In this document: positions 1 to 8,565 of the stretch, one piece after another
Layout of the letters: each line of letters opens with the position of its first letter
Position numbering within the stretch: the stretch's first letter is position 1
Assembly: GCA_937874695.1 (NCBI GenBank)
Contig: CALNAJ010000035.1
Coordinates: forward strand, 1-50,509
Source of the DNA: an uncultured Lactobacillus sp.
GTDB lineage: Bacteria > Bacillota > Bacilli > Lactobacillales > Lactobacillaceae
Length of the DNA stretch: 50,509 bases
Direction: 5' to 3'
Notes under the pieces: model-generated
Told to the model about the DNA's origin: nothing
Databases searched by the model: none
Seen by the model: the letters and a program-made list of their open reading frames with translations, nothing else
Position numbers and translations under genes: made by a program

Positions 1-54
1 TAGAGCACCTGGTTTGGGACCAGGGGGTCGCAGGTTCGAATCCTGTCTTCCCGA
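1..54 (+). tRNA. tRNA-Pro (anticodon UGG), 5' part missing
   Basis: Partial tRNA cut by the left window edge. The anticodon stem 8-12/20-24 encloses a seven-base loop with TGG at 15-17, so it reads proline codons. A variable region, a T arm with GGTTCGAATCC, and a 3' acceptor strand CTTCCCG (47-53) with discriminator A54 follow. By comparison with the complete paralogue downstream, about 20 bases are missing. CCA is not encoded. Confidence 0.93.
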
Positions 55-92
55 TTTGACTGACAAGATTTGTGGGTCAGTGAGCTTTTTCT

Positions 93-166
93 CGGGAAGT
101 AGCTCAGCTTGGTAGAGCACCACGTTCGGGACGTGGGGGTCGCAAGTTCAAATCTTGTCTTCCCGA
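93..166 (+). tRNA. tRNA-Pro (anticodon CGG)
   Basis: Complete cloverleaf. The acceptor strands CGGGAAG (93-99) and CTTCCCG (159-165) pair perfectly, with A166 as discriminator. The anticodon stem 120-124/132-136 holds CGG at 127-129, which reads the proline codon CCG. The body is nearly identical to the partial tRNA-Pro 39 bases upstream, so the two form a tandem pair, probably co-transcribed. CCA is not encoded, and a run of seven T follows at once, probably serving termination. Confidence 0.96.
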
Positions 167-198
167 TTTTTTTATCCCGAATACATATAATAAGCATA

Positions 199-245
199 AC
201 GGTGGTTTCCATACAGATTGTTTGGATGCTAGCCGTTTTTTTGTT
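199..245 (+). terminator. Possible terminator after the tRNA-Pro pair
   Basis: AACGG (199-203) can pair with CCGTT, and TCCA with TGGA closer to the loop, with an unpaired internal bulge; a run of seven T follows. The stem is imperfect. The rest of 246-427 shows no gene or clear element before the ctsR promoter. Confidence 0.35.
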
Positions 246-427
246 ACCATAGATTACTAAGTGCTGTTGGCTACCAATCTGAAGAAGCTGAATTACTATC
301 ATTATATAGATAACATAAAGCACACTCATAGTCTCGTGAAGACGGTATTCTGGGGCTGTGGGCAGTAGTTTGACCGCCGACTGTTGGTAAGAAAATAAAA
401 CTTCTCAGCGATAAGCAGTCTAATCCG

Positions 428-475
428 TTGCAATTTTACTGTAGTTTCGTATAATATTAGTCAACATTAGTCAAG
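428..475 (+). promoter_or_regulatory. ctsR-clpC promoter with CtsR operator
   Basis: TTGCAA (428-433) and TATAAT (450-455) are 16 bases apart, a good SigA promoter. Directly downstream is a direct heptad repeat, AGTCAAC (459-465) and AGTCAAG (469-475), separated by three bases. This matches the known CtsR operator pattern. Its position over the start site predicts repression by steric block, so the operon is autoregulated and induced by heat or protein stress. No CIRCE element is visible. Confidence 0.88.
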
Positions 476-501
476 AACACTGAACTGAAGGGGGGACGAT
501 A

Positions 502-969
502 ATGGAGAATCAGAATATTTCGGATATTATTGAATCTTACCTGAAGCAGATTTTGGCTGAATCCCAGCAGGTGGAGATCCGCAGAGCGGAAATTGCCAAT
601 CAGTTTAACGTTGTGCCGTCCCAGATCAATTACGTCATCAAGACACGTTTTACGATTCAGGATGGTTACGTGGTTCAGAGTAAACGGGGCGGTGGCGGTT
701 ATATTCGCATCGAAAAGGTCAAGTTGCTAGACAACCTCGACTTTATCGACTCATTAGTCACGGCCGTTGGCGATCAGATTACTCGGCACGACAGTCTGTC
801 TGTCGTGCGGAGCCTGTTCGAAGCTGGGGCCATCAACCGTAGCGAAGCCAATATCATCTTGGCGGCCATTAATAAGGACGCCATTAACACGGGTGACCGA
901 CAGGCTGATGAGCAGATTCGTGCTCAGATTTTAATTTCAATTTTGAATCACCTACGATATGAGAGTTAA
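502..969 (+). CDS. ctsR: CtsR, transcriptional repressor of class III heat shock genes
   Basis: A 155-residue DNA-binding repressor of clp genes. The N-terminal half is a winged helix-turn-helix, and the glycine-rich wing RGGGGYIRI near residues 62-70 is the family hallmark that reads the minor groove of the heptad operator. The C-terminal half is the helical dimerisation domain. The start is fixed by AAGGGGGG (488-495) seven bases upstream. clpC follows after 17 bases, and mcsA and mcsB, which lie between these genes in Bacillus, are absent, as is usual in lactobacilli. Control of CtsR by arginine kinase McsB is therefore not expected from this locus. Family call is secure. Confidence 0.97.
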   Translation: MENQNISDIIESYLKQILAESQQVEIRRAEIANQFNVVPSQINYVIKTRFTIQDGYVVQSKRGGGGYIRIEKVKLLDNLDFIDSLVTAVGDQITRHDSLSVVRSLFEAGAINRSEANIILAAINKDAINTGDRQADEQIRAQILISILNHLRYES

Positions 970-986
970 GAAAGTGAGGAGCTGCA

Positions 987-3476
987 ATGGATAATCTATT
1001 TACACCAAGCGCTAAGAGTGTCCTCGTCTTGGCACAGGAACAAGCAAAATACTTCAAGCACCAAGCGGTGGGGACGGAACACTTACTGCTGGCCCTCACC
1101 ATTGAAAAAAATGGCATTGCCAACAAAGTCTTACAACAATTTTCAGTGACCGACGATGACGTTCGCGAAGAGATTGAACGGTTTACCGGCTATGGCACCC
1201 TGGCAAACACGGACAAGGATAGTTACTTGCCCTACTCACCAAAGGCCAAATCCATGTTGGCCTTGGCTGGTGACGAAGCCAAGCGATTAGGCGCAACCAA
1301 GATTGGGACGGAACACTTGTTACTGGCTTTACTGAGTGATGAAACAATTCTGTCTTCGCGTATCTTGAAGAACCTCAACGTGGCTTTACCAGATGCCCAC
1401 AAGGTCGTCTTGCGTAAGCTTGGCATCACCGATACCCCTAAGCGGCGCAACGATAACCGTAGCCGCCGCGCACCACAGGGTGGTACGCCAACCTTGGACT
1501 CCTTAGCACGAAACTTAACTGAATCCGCTAAGGAAGGCCGCATGGACCCAACTGTTGGCCGGGAAAAGGAAGTCAAACGGGTCATCCAGATTCTGAGTCG
1601 GCGGACGAAGAATAACCCCGTCTTAATTGGCGAACCTGGTGTCGGGAAGACCGCTATTGCCGAGGGCTTGGCCCAACGAATCGTGGCTGGCGATGTTCCC
1701 GAAGACATGCAGAACAAGCGGCTGATGATGCTCGACATGGGGTCATTAGTGGCTGGTACCAAGTACCGTGGGGAATTCGAAGACCGGTTGAAGAGAGTCA
1801 TTGAAGAAATCTACAACGATGGCCAAGTTATCCTATTCATTGATGAACTCCACACGCTGATCGGTGCCGGTGGTGCTGAAGGGGCCATTGACGCCTCCAA
1901 CATCCTGAAGCCAGCCCTGGCTCGTGGTGAACTCCAAACCATTGGGGCAACCACGTTGGATGAATACCAGAAGTACATTGAATCCGATGCTGCTCTAGAA
2001 CGACGATTTGCAACGGTTCAGGTCAACGAACCAACGAGTGCGGAAGCCTTAGAGATCTTGAAGGGCTTACGGTCACGCTACGAAGATCACCATCACGTGA
2101 ACATTACGGATGATGCCTTGGACCAAGCCGTTAAATTATCGACGCGCTACATCAGCGATCGTTTCTTACCAGATAAGGCCATTGACCTGATGGATGAAGC
2201 TTCCGCAAAGGTTCGTATCGATCAGATGGACAAGCCAACGCCGGCTAGCAAGCAAGCCAAGGAATTAACCGACCTTGCTGCAGCCAAGGAAGCTGCCATC
2301 GAGCGTCAGGACTTCGAACAGGCCGCTAAGTTGCGGACAGAAGAAATGGCTCTCCGGCAAAAGGTTGAAGCGCGTGCGGCTAAGGCTGCTGCCGCTGTGA
2401 CACCTGATCGCCAATACGCGACCGATGTTACCGGCGAAGACGTGGCCGATGTCGTGGCTGAGTGGACGGGGGTTCCCGTAACGCAGCTGAAGCAGACGGA
2501 CGCCGATCGTTTGGTCAACCTGGAGTCAATCCTGCATAAGCGGGTCATTGGCCAGGAAGAAGCTGTTTCGGCCGTTTCTCGGGCTATCCGACGGGCACGG
2601 TCAGGGTTGAAAGATCCTAACCGGCCAATTGGGTCATTCATGTTCTTAGGACCTACCGGTGTCGGGAAGACCGAATTAGCTAAGGCGTTGGCCGAAGCGA
2701 TGTTTGGTTCCGAAGACAACATGATTCGTGTCGACATGAGCGAATACATGGAGAAGTACTCGACCAGTCGTTTGATTGGGTCAGCTCCCGGCTACGTCGG
2801 TTACGACGAGGGTGGCCAATTAACGGAAAAGGTTCGGCAGAAGCCGTACTCCGTGGTCCTCTTCGATGAAGTTGAAAAGGCTCATCCGGACGTCTTCAAC
2901 ATTCTCTTACAGGTCTTAGATGACGGGTACCTGACCGATTCTAAGGGACGTAAGGTCGACTTCCGGAATACCATCTTGATCATGACGTCTAACTTGGGGG
3001 CAACGAAGCTGCGGGATGAAAAGACCGTTGGGTTCGGTGCCGAAGACATGGCCAACAGTTACCGGGCAATGTCTCAGACCATTCGCGAAACGTTGAAGCA
3101 GTCGTTCCGGCCAGAATTCCTGAACCGGATCGATGAAACGGTCATCTTCCACTCCTTGAAGAAGGATGAACTCCACGAAATCGTGAAGTTGATGGCTAAG
3201 CACATCGTTGACCGGGTAGCTGAGCAAAACATCAAGCTGAAGATCACACCAGCCGCCATTGAAGTGGTGGCCAAGGCGGGCTTTGATCCCGAATACGGGG
3301 CACGGCCAATTCGCCGGGCACTGCAGACGCAGGTCGAAGATAAGCTGAGTGAGGCTTTGCTGAATGGCGAAGTCAAGGCTAACGACCAAGTCACGGTCGG
3401 GGCGACGCGTGGTGAAATCACGGTTAACGTGAAGGCACCAAGCAAGGCCAAGCCGACTGCGGTAGCAAGCCACTAA
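987..3476 (+). CDS. clpC: ClpC, AAA+ unfoldase of the Clp protease
   Basis: An 829-residue Hsp100 unfoldase that feeds substrates to ClpP. In order it shows the N domain with two Clp_N repeats (about 1-145), AAA domain 1 with Walker A GEPGVGKTA near residue 216 and Walker B VILFIDEL near 281, a middle UVR-type helical segment near 430-460, AAA domain 2 with Walker A GPTGVGKTE near 555 and Walker B VVLFDEVEKAH, and the C-terminal D2-small domain with the GARPIRR sensor-2 arginine. Length fits ClpC rather than ClpB or ClpE. It is second gene of the ctsR operon, start preceded by GAGGAG, and a strong terminator follows 20 bases after the stop. Confidence 0.98.
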   Translation: MDNLFTPSAKSVLVLAQEQAKYFKHQAVGTEHLLLALTIEKNGIANKVLQQFSVTDDDVREEIERFTGYGTLANTDKDSYLPYSPKAKSMLALAGDEAKRLGATKIGTEHLLLALLSDETILSSRILKNLNVALPDAHKVVLRKLGITDTPKRRNDNRSRRAPQGGTPTLDSLARNLTESAKEGRMDPTVGREKEVKRVIQILSRRTKNNPVLIGEPGVGKTAIAEGLAQRIVAGDVPEDMQNKRLMMLDMGSLVAGTKYRGEFEDRLKRVIEEIYNDGQVILFIDELHTLIGAGGAEGAIDASNILKPALARGELQTIGATTLDEYQKYIESDAALERRFATVQVNEPTSAEALEILKGLRSRYEDHHHVNITDDALDQAVKLSTRYISDRFLPDKAIDLMDEASAKVRIDQMDKPTPASKQAKELTDLAAAKEAAIERQDFEQAAKLRTEEMALRQKVEARAAKAAAAVTPDRQYATDVTGEDVADVVAEWTGVPVTQLKQTDADRLVNLESILHKRVIGQEEAVSAVSRAIRRARSGLKDPNRPIGSFMFLGPTGVGKTELAKALAEAMFGSEDNMIRVDMSEYMEKYSTSRLIGSAPGYVGYDEGGQLTEKVRQKPYSVVLFDEVEKAHPDVFNILLQVLDDGYLTDSKGRKVDFRNTILIMTSNLGATKLRDEKTVGFGAEDMANSYRAMSQTIRETLKQSFRPEFLNRIDETVIFHSLKKDELHEIVKLMAKHIVDRVAEQNIKLKITPAAIEVVAKAGFDPEYGARPIRRALQTQVEDKLSEALLNGEVKANDQVTVGATRGEITVNVKAPSKAKPTAVASH

Positions 3477-3495
3477 ATCTAAAATGAAATGAACG

Positions 3496-3537
3496 ATAGT
3501 GGTGTTTCCTCTGGATGGGGGAGACACCACTATTTTT
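3496..3537 (+). terminator. Intrinsic terminator of ctsR-clpC
   Basis: A 14-base-pair stem, ATAGTGGTGTTTCC against its complement ending at 3532 with one G-U pair, is followed by TTTTT at 3533-3537. It separates the clp operon from the segment upstream of rpoB. Confidence 0.92.
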
Positions 3538-3836
3538 ATGCGTGGACGGGGCTTAAAGCAGACTAGGCCAGTCCAGCAACAGGCGGTCAATCACAGGCAT
3601 TGACCTAGCTGGTGATAAATGAATGTGGTACACTTAAATTGATAATATGGTATATTAGGAAGGTTGATTGGTCACGCTTTACTGACTGATTGGAGACTTT
3701 TTAGGTCAGCAGTTATAGAGTAGTGCATTGCATCTGATGTCATGGGAGCATGGCTAATTAGTAATTGAAGACGTTGTGATGCGCACTGGTTTTGAAACTG
3801 TATGATTGTCAATGAAAACTAGCCTAGTCGGAGGAG

Positions 3837-4031
3837 GCCAGGGATGGAACCGGCCGTGTCGATGGCGGTTAGGACGGGTGTTCGTTCCTTCCTTCCCGTT
3901 CTTACGCCATGGGACGAGCTTGGAAACTCGTGATTTTGGCGAGGTTTCAAGTCGAGGTTCAAGACCGTACTTTGTCTTGGACCGGTCCCCACAGCAGGTG
4001 AAATCCCTGGCAGCCGTAGACGGCACTTTTT
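3837..4031 (+). ncRNA. Candidate structured RNA between clpC and the TetR-type gene
   Basis: No credible reading frame here, but strong potential RNA structure. A closing stem GCCAGGGAT (3837-3845) pairs perfectly with ATCCCTGGC (4003-4011). Inside are three separate hairpins: 3862-3878 with 3895-3910; 3915-3930 with 3940-3954; and GGTTCAAGAC (3956-3965) with GTCTTGGACC (3974-3983). A terminal hairpin GCCG-TAGA-CGGC (4013-4024) followed by ACTTTTT resembles a short terminator. The fold is branched, unlike the rod of 6S RNA, and lacks tmRNA, RNase P, SRP and T-box signature motifs. It could be an independent small RNA or a leader of the downstream regulator. No convincing promoter was found in 3540-3830, and I see no gene or other element there. 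Confidence 0.6.
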
Positions 4032-4041
4032 ATCTTCAGTA

Positions 4042-4047
4042 TATAAT
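4042..4047 (+). promoter_or_regulatory. Possible -10 element of the TetR-type gene
   Basis: A perfect TATAAT sits 42 bases before the preferred start codon, so transcription would begin near 4054. The -35 region is poor: TAGACG at 4017-4022 with a 19-base gap, inside the last hairpin of the upstream RNA candidate. A start site here rules out the upstream ATG at 4048. Confidence 0.4.
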
Positions 4048-4089
4048 ATGAAAAAACAAACCACATTTAGAAAGGAAGCCGGCCTGCTC

Positions 4090-4689
4090 ATGAAGAGAGA
4101 AGAACAATTGACCCATACCCATGCCGCTATCTTAGCTGCAGCGCGGGAACAATTCTTGGCACAGGGTTATCAGGCGACGTCGACCCGTGATATCGCCAAA
4201 CAGGTGGGGATTACCCAGCCTGCGCTGTATCACCATTTTAGCGATAAGGAGGTCATCTTCCTGGAGGTCATCAAGACCGTTGGGGGAGAGATTAAGACCG
4301 GTATCACTGATGCGGTGGCACAGATGCCAGCAGATGCAGATCCTGTTGAAGCGTTGACGGTAGTTACTGAGGTGCTGACTAAAGCCCACCCACGGGATAT
4401 CTTCACTGTGATCCATGGAAGCTTCAAGTTCCTGAAACCAGAAAATAAGCGGCAACTGGGGATGGTCTTCATGCAAGACTACCTGATGCCACTGACCAGT
4501 TTCTTTGAGACCGGTGTGGTTAGTCTACAGGATGGCGTTAAGGCTCAGGACGCGGCTTCCTTCTATCTGACGAGTCTGAGTCCACTGTTCAACACGTTCC
4601 ACCACGTTGGGCCCGAGGATGCTTCACAACACGACCAGACGCTAGCACTGGTTCGGTTGATTTTATTTGGGGTTGCCGTTAAGAAGTAG
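4090..4689 (+). CDS. TetR/AcrR-family transcriptional regulator
   Basis: A 199-residue regulator. The N-terminal TetR helix-turn-helix is clear: AAREQFLAQGYQATSTRDIA, then VGITQPALYHHFSDKE. The C-terminal ligand domain is not of a type I recognise, so the effector and targets are unknown. ATG 4090 is preferred over the in-frame ATG 4048, because 4048 has no ribosome binding site and overlaps a TATAAT, while AAAGGAAG lies upstream of 4090 (spacing rather long). It stands alone between the structured RNA candidate and rpoB in the same orientation, 11 bases before the rpoB promoter. TetR proteins often act on themselves or on neighbours, but no palindromic operator is obvious here. Confidence 0.9.
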   Translation: MKREEQLTHTHAAILAAAREQFLAQGYQATSTRDIAKQVGITQPALYHHFSDKEVIFLEVIKTVGGEIKTGITDAVAQMPADADPVEALTVVTEVLTKAHPRDIFTVIHGSFKFLKPENKRQLGMVFMQDYLMPLTSFFETGVVSLQDGVKAQDAASFYLTSLSPLFNTFHHVGPEDASQHDQTLALVRLILFGVAVKK

Positions 4690-4699
4690 AGCTTCTCTA

Positions 4700-4728
4700 T
4701 TGACATTTACCCTGGAAGCTAGTACTAT
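4700..4728 (+). promoter_or_regulatory. rpoBC promoter
   Basis: TTGACA (4700-4705) and TACTAT (4723-4728) are separated by exactly 17 bases, close to SigA consensus. The predicted start near 4735 leaves a 5' leader of about 195 bases before rpoB, long enough for the attenuator-like structure described next. Confidence 0.8.
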
Positions 4729-4758
4729 ATCATTTGTATGCAACTGTGAATTGAAATT

Positions 4759-4849
4759 GGATGCACCGATATATTGTCCGGTAGCGTCCGTTATAAGAAG
4801 CCAAAAGCAAACTGTGGGTTTGTTTTTGGATTTTTTTTGCCAAAAATCC
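4759..4849 (+). promoter_or_regulatory. Structured rpoB leader with attenuator-like terminator
   Basis: Two hairpins lie inside the predicted rpoB 5' leader. The first pairs GGATGCACCG (4759-4768) with CGGTAGCGTCC (4779-4789), one bulged A. The second is a 12-base-pair terminator-type stem, 4801-4812 with 4818-4829, followed by eight T (4831-4838). A rival hairpin, GGATTTTT (4828-4835) with AAAAATCC (4842-4849), overlaps the terminator arm and U-tract, so the two cannot form together. Structured rpoB leaders are known in Lactobacillales (the Lacto-rpoB motif); whether this is that family cannot be settled by eye. Confidence 0.6.
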
Positions 4850-4929
4850 GGTCGATTATGCAATTGTAATCAAAATGTAACATTAGGAATTTTGACCAAT
4901 TTACAGAATAAATAGGAGAGGTGAACAAC

Positions 4930-7900
4930 TTGGCAGGACACTTAGTGAAATACGGGAAACACCGTACTCGCCGTAGCTATTCGCGGATCAAGGAAGTCCT
5001 TGATCTCCCTAACTTAATCGAGATTCAGACTAATTCTTACAACTGGTTCCTCGATGAAGGTTTACGGGACATGTTCGACGACATCATGCCAATCGAAGAT
5101 TTTCAAGGAAACCTTTCGTTAGAGTTTGTTGATTATCAATTACTAGAACCCAAATATTCCGTTGATGAAGCACGGGAACACGATGCCAATTTCTCAGCAC
5201 CACTGCACGTGACCTTACGCTTAACCAACCATGAAACGGGCGAAATCAAATCACAAGACGTCTTCTTCGGTGACTTCCCATTAATGACGGCCCAAGGGAC
5301 CTTTATCATTAACGGGGCAGAACGGGTTATTGTTTCTCAATTAGTCCGCTCACCAGGCGTTTACTTCAATGAAGATACTGATAAGAACGGCCGGACTGTG
5401 TTTGGCGCAACGGTTATTCCTAACCGTGGTGCTTGGCTCGAATTCGAAACCGACGCTAAGAACATTTCTTACGTTCGGATCGACCGGACGCGGAAGATTC
5501 CAATGACCGAATTAGTTCGGGCATTAGGTTTCGGTTCCGATGATGAAATCTTAGATATCTTGGGTGATAACGACAGTTTGTCTAACACGTTGGAAAAGGA
5601 TATTCACAAGAATACCGATGACTCCCGTGTTGAAGAGTCCTTGAAGGACATCTACGAACGTCTACGCCCAGGTGAACCTAAGACGGCGGACTCTTCACGG
5701 AGCTTGCTGACTGCACGGTTCTTTGACCCTAAGCGTTACGACATGGCTCCCGTTGGTCGTTACAAGACCAACAAGAAGCTCAGCCTGAAGACGCGTTTGC
5801 TCGGCTTGACCTTAGCTGAAACGTTAGCTGACCCAGATACTGGTGAAGTTATCGCGCAAAAGGGTACGGTCGTTGACAAGGACGTCATGAAGACGTTGGC
5901 ACCATTCTTGGATCAAGACGATTTCAAGATGGTTACTTTCCAACCTTCAGACGAAGCGGTCGTTACTGAACCTCTGAAGTTGCAAATCATCAAGGTCCAA
6001 TCTCCAGATGACCCAGAACAAGAAGTGCCCGTTATTGGGAATGGGAACATTGACATCAAGCTGAAGCACATTCGCCCAGCCGACATCATTGCTTCCATGA
6101 ACTACTTCTTCGATCTGCAAATCGGAATTGGTAATACCGATGATATTGACCACTTGGGTAACCGGCGGATTCGTTCTGTTGGTGAATTGTTGCAAAACCA
6201 ATTCCGGATCGGGTTATCCCGGATGGAACGGGTCGTTCGTGAACGGATGTCTATTCAAGACGCCGCAACCGTAACGCCACAACAATTGATTAACATTCGT
6301 CCAGTGGTTGCTTCCATTAAGGAATTCTTCGGTTCATCTCAATTGTCACAATTCATGGACCAGACGAACCCATTGGGTGAATTAACCCATAAGCGTCGTC
6401 TGTCTGCCCTTGGACCTGGTGGTTTGACGCGTGACCGTGCCGGATATGAAGTCCGGGATGTGCACTATACCCACTACGGTCGGATGTGCCCAATTGAAAC
6501 GCCTGAAGGTCCTAACATTGGGTTGATCAACAGTTTGTCCAGTTACGCACGGGTTAACAAGTATGGGTTCATTGAAACGCCATACCGTCGTGTGTCATGG
6601 GATACGCACATGGTTACCGACAAGATCGATTACCTGACTGCTGATGAAGAAGATAATTACGTCGTTGCCCAAGCCAACACGCCTTTAAACGATGACGGTT
6701 CATTTGCTACGGATACCATCATGGCCCGTGACGAAGATAACAACATCGAAACCAGTGCTGACAAGATTGACTACATGGACGTTTCGCCTAAGCAAGTTGT
6801 TGCCGTGGCCACTGCATGTATTCCTTTCTTGGAAAACGATGACTCCAACCGTGCCTTGATGGGTGCCAACATGCAACGGCAAGCTGTGCCATTGCTTGAC
6901 CCTCATGCACCACTGGTTGGGACTGGTATTGAATATAAAGCTGCGCATGACTCCGGGGTTGCTTTAATTAGCCAACACGAAGGAACTGTTGAATACGTCG
7001 ATGCACGTGAAATCCGTGTTCGTCGCGACGACGATGCGCTTGACACTTACAAGCTCATGAAGTTCCGCCGGTCAAACGGTGGTAAGAACTACAACCAACG
7101 TCCAATCGTTAAGGTTGGCGATCGCGTCGACAACGACGAAATCTTGGCTGATGGTCCTTCAATGGAAAATGGGGAACTTGCTTTAGGGCAAAACCCATTA
7201 GTTGCCTTCATGACTTGGCAAGGGTACAACTTCGAAGATGCCATCGGGATCAACGAACGTTTGGTTCGCGATGACGTTTACACGTCGATTCATATTGAAG
7301 AATACGAATCAGAAGCACGTGACACGAAGCTTGGACCTGAAGAAATGACGCGTGAAATTCCTAACGTCGGTGAAGATGCCTTGAAGAACTTGGACGAAGA
7401 CGGGATTATCCGTGTCGGTGCCGAAGTTCAAGACGGTGACATCTTAGTTGGTAAGGTAACGCCTAAGGGTGTGACTGAATTATCAGCCGAAGAACGTTTA
7501 CTCCATGCTATCTTTGGTGAAAAGGCCCGTGAAGTACGGGATACTTCTCTGAAGGTTCCACATGGTGGTGGCGGGATCATCCAGGATGTTAAGATCTTCA
7601 CTCGTGAAAATGGGGATGAATTATCACCTGGTGTCAACATGATGGTTCGGGTCTACATCGCGCAAAAGCGTAAGATTCAAGTTGGTGACAAGATGTCTGG
7701 TCGTCATGGTAACAAGGGGACGGTTTCCGTCGTTATCCCTCAAGAAGATATGCCATACATGCCAGATGGTACCCCAATCGACATCATGCTGAGTCCAATG
7801 GGTGTGCCTTCCCGGATGAACATCGGGCAAGTGCTCGAATTGCATTTAGGGATGGCTGCTCGTAAGTTAGGGATTCACGTGGCTACGCCAGTCTTCGATG

Positions 7901-8544
7901 GTGCCCAAGATACTGATATCGCGGACGCTTTGAAGGAAGCCGGTATGGCTGCTGATGCCAAGACTGTCTTATACGATGGTCGGACCGGTGAACCGTTCGA
8001 TAAGCGGGTTGCCGTTGGTGTCATGAACTACCTGAAGTTGGCCCACATGGTCGACGACAAGATGCACGCCCGTTCCATTGGACCTTACTCATTGGTTACC
8101 CAACAACCCCTTGGTGGGAAAGCACAATTTGGTGGCCAGCGGTTTGGTGAAATGGAAGTTTGGGCCTTGGAAGCTTACGGTGCCGCTTATACGTTGCAAG
8201 AAATCTTGACGTACAAGTCTGATGACGTTGTGGGTCGGGTTAAGACCTACGAAGCCATCGTTAAGGGCGATCCAATTCCAAAGCCTGGTGTCCCTGAATC
8301 ATTCCGTGTTCTGGTCAAGGAATTACAATCCTTAGGGTTGGACATGAAGGTCTTAAACGGGAACAACGAAGAAATCGAACTCCGCGATATGGATGACGAT
8401 GACGATGATGTTGTGAACGTTGATGCTTTGAGCAAGTACGCTCAACAGCAAGAAGAGCAACGCAAAGCGCAAGCTCAGGCCGACAGTGCCAAGACCACAC
8501 CAGAACCAACGAAAAATGAAAGTCAACCGAACACACAAGACTAA
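4930..8544 (+). CDS. rpoB: RNA polymerase beta subunit
   Basis: Catalytic beta subunit, 1204 residues from TTG 4930. The frame is open from GTG 4921, but that codon overlaps the ribosome binding site AGGAGAGGTGA, and TTG 4930 gives the usual N-terminus of the family (AGHLVKYGKHRTRRSY). The rifampicin pocket SQLSQFMDQTNPLGEL-THKRRLSALG is of sensitive type, with the D, H and S at the classical resistance positions intact. The C-terminus carries an acidic run (MDDDDDDVVNVD) and then a low-complexity, charged and Q-rich tail of about 45 residues, common in lactobacilli. rpoC follows after 21 bases in the same transcript. Confidence 0.98.
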   Translation: MAGHLVKYGKHRTRRSYSRIKEVLDLPNLIEIQTNSYNWFLDEGLRDMFDDIMPIEDFQGNLSLEFVDYQLLEPKYSVDEAREHDANFSAPLHVTLRLTNHETGEIKSQDVFFGDFPLMTAQGTFIINGAERVIVSQLVRSPGVYFNEDTDKNGRTVFGATVIPNRGAWLEFETDAKNISYVRIDRTRKIPMTELVRALGFGSDDEILDILGDNDSLSNTLEKDIHKNTDDSRVEESLKDIYERLRPGEPKTADSSRSLLTARFFDPKRYDMAPVGRYKTNKKLSLKTRLLGLTLAETLADPDTGEVIAQKGTVVDKDVMKTLAPFLDQDDFKMVTFQPSDEAVVTEPLKLQIIKVQSPDDPEQEVPVIGNGNIDIKLKHIRPADIIASMNYFFDLQIGIGNTDDIDHLGNRRIRSVGELLQNQFRIGLSRMERVVRERMSIQDAATVTPQQLINIRPVVASIKEFFGSSQLSQFMDQTNPLGELTHKRRLSALGPGGLTRDRAGYEVRDVHYTHYGRMCPIETPEGPNIGLINSLSSYARVNKYGFIETPYRRVSWDTHMVTDKIDYLTADEEDNYVVAQANTPLNDDGSFATDTIMARDEDNNIETSADKIDYMDVSPKQVVAVATACIPFLENDDSNRALMGANMQRQAVPLLDPHAPLVGTGIEYKAAHDSGVALISQHEGTVEYVDAREIRVRRDDDALDTYKLMKFRRSNGGKNYNQRPIVKVGDRVDNDEILADGPSMENGELALGQNPLVAFMTWQGYNFEDAIGINERLVRDDVYTSIHIEEYESEARDTKLGPEEMTREIPNVGEDALKNLDEDGIIRVGAEVQDGDILVGKVTPKGVTELSAEERLLHAIFGEKAREVRDTSLKVPHGGGGIIQDVKIFTRENGDELSPGVNMMVRVYIAQKRKIQVGDKMSGRHGNKGTVSVVIPQEDMPYMPDGTPIDIMLSPMGVPSRMNIGQVLELHLGMAARKLGIHVATPVFDGAQDTDIADALKEAGMAADAKTVLYDGRTGEPFDKRVAVGVMNYLKLAHMVDDKMHARSIGPYSLVTQQPLGGKAQFGGQRFGEMEVWALEAYGAAYTLQEILTYKSDDVVGRVKTYEAIVKGDPIPKPGVPESFRVLVKELQSLGLDMKVLNGNNEEIELRDMDDDDDDVVNVDALSKYAQQQEEQRKAQAQADSAKTTPEPTKNESQPNTQD

Positions 8545-8565
8545 TTAATAAGGGAGGTCGCTTCT

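Noticed and set aside
2916..3590. Long open frame on the minus strand across the end of clpC (224 codons)
   Set aside because: It lies antisense to an intact clpC, has no ribosome binding site, overlaps the terminator, and its product resembles no family; it is a codon-bias shadow.
3837..4031. Assignment of the structured segment to 6S RNA, SRP RNA or RNase P RNA
   Set aside because: The fold is branched and not a single rod, and the signature motifs of SRP (GNAR loop) and RNase P (GAGGAAAGTCC) are missing.
3754..4091. Short frames on both strands of the segment upstream of the TetR gene
   Set aside because: They coincide with the hairpin arms of the structured RNA, overlap each other and lack ribosome binding sites.
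4667..4915. 82-codon frame across the rpoB leader
   Set aside because: It overlaps the end of the TetR gene, the rpoB promoter and the terminator hairpin, and has no family likeness.
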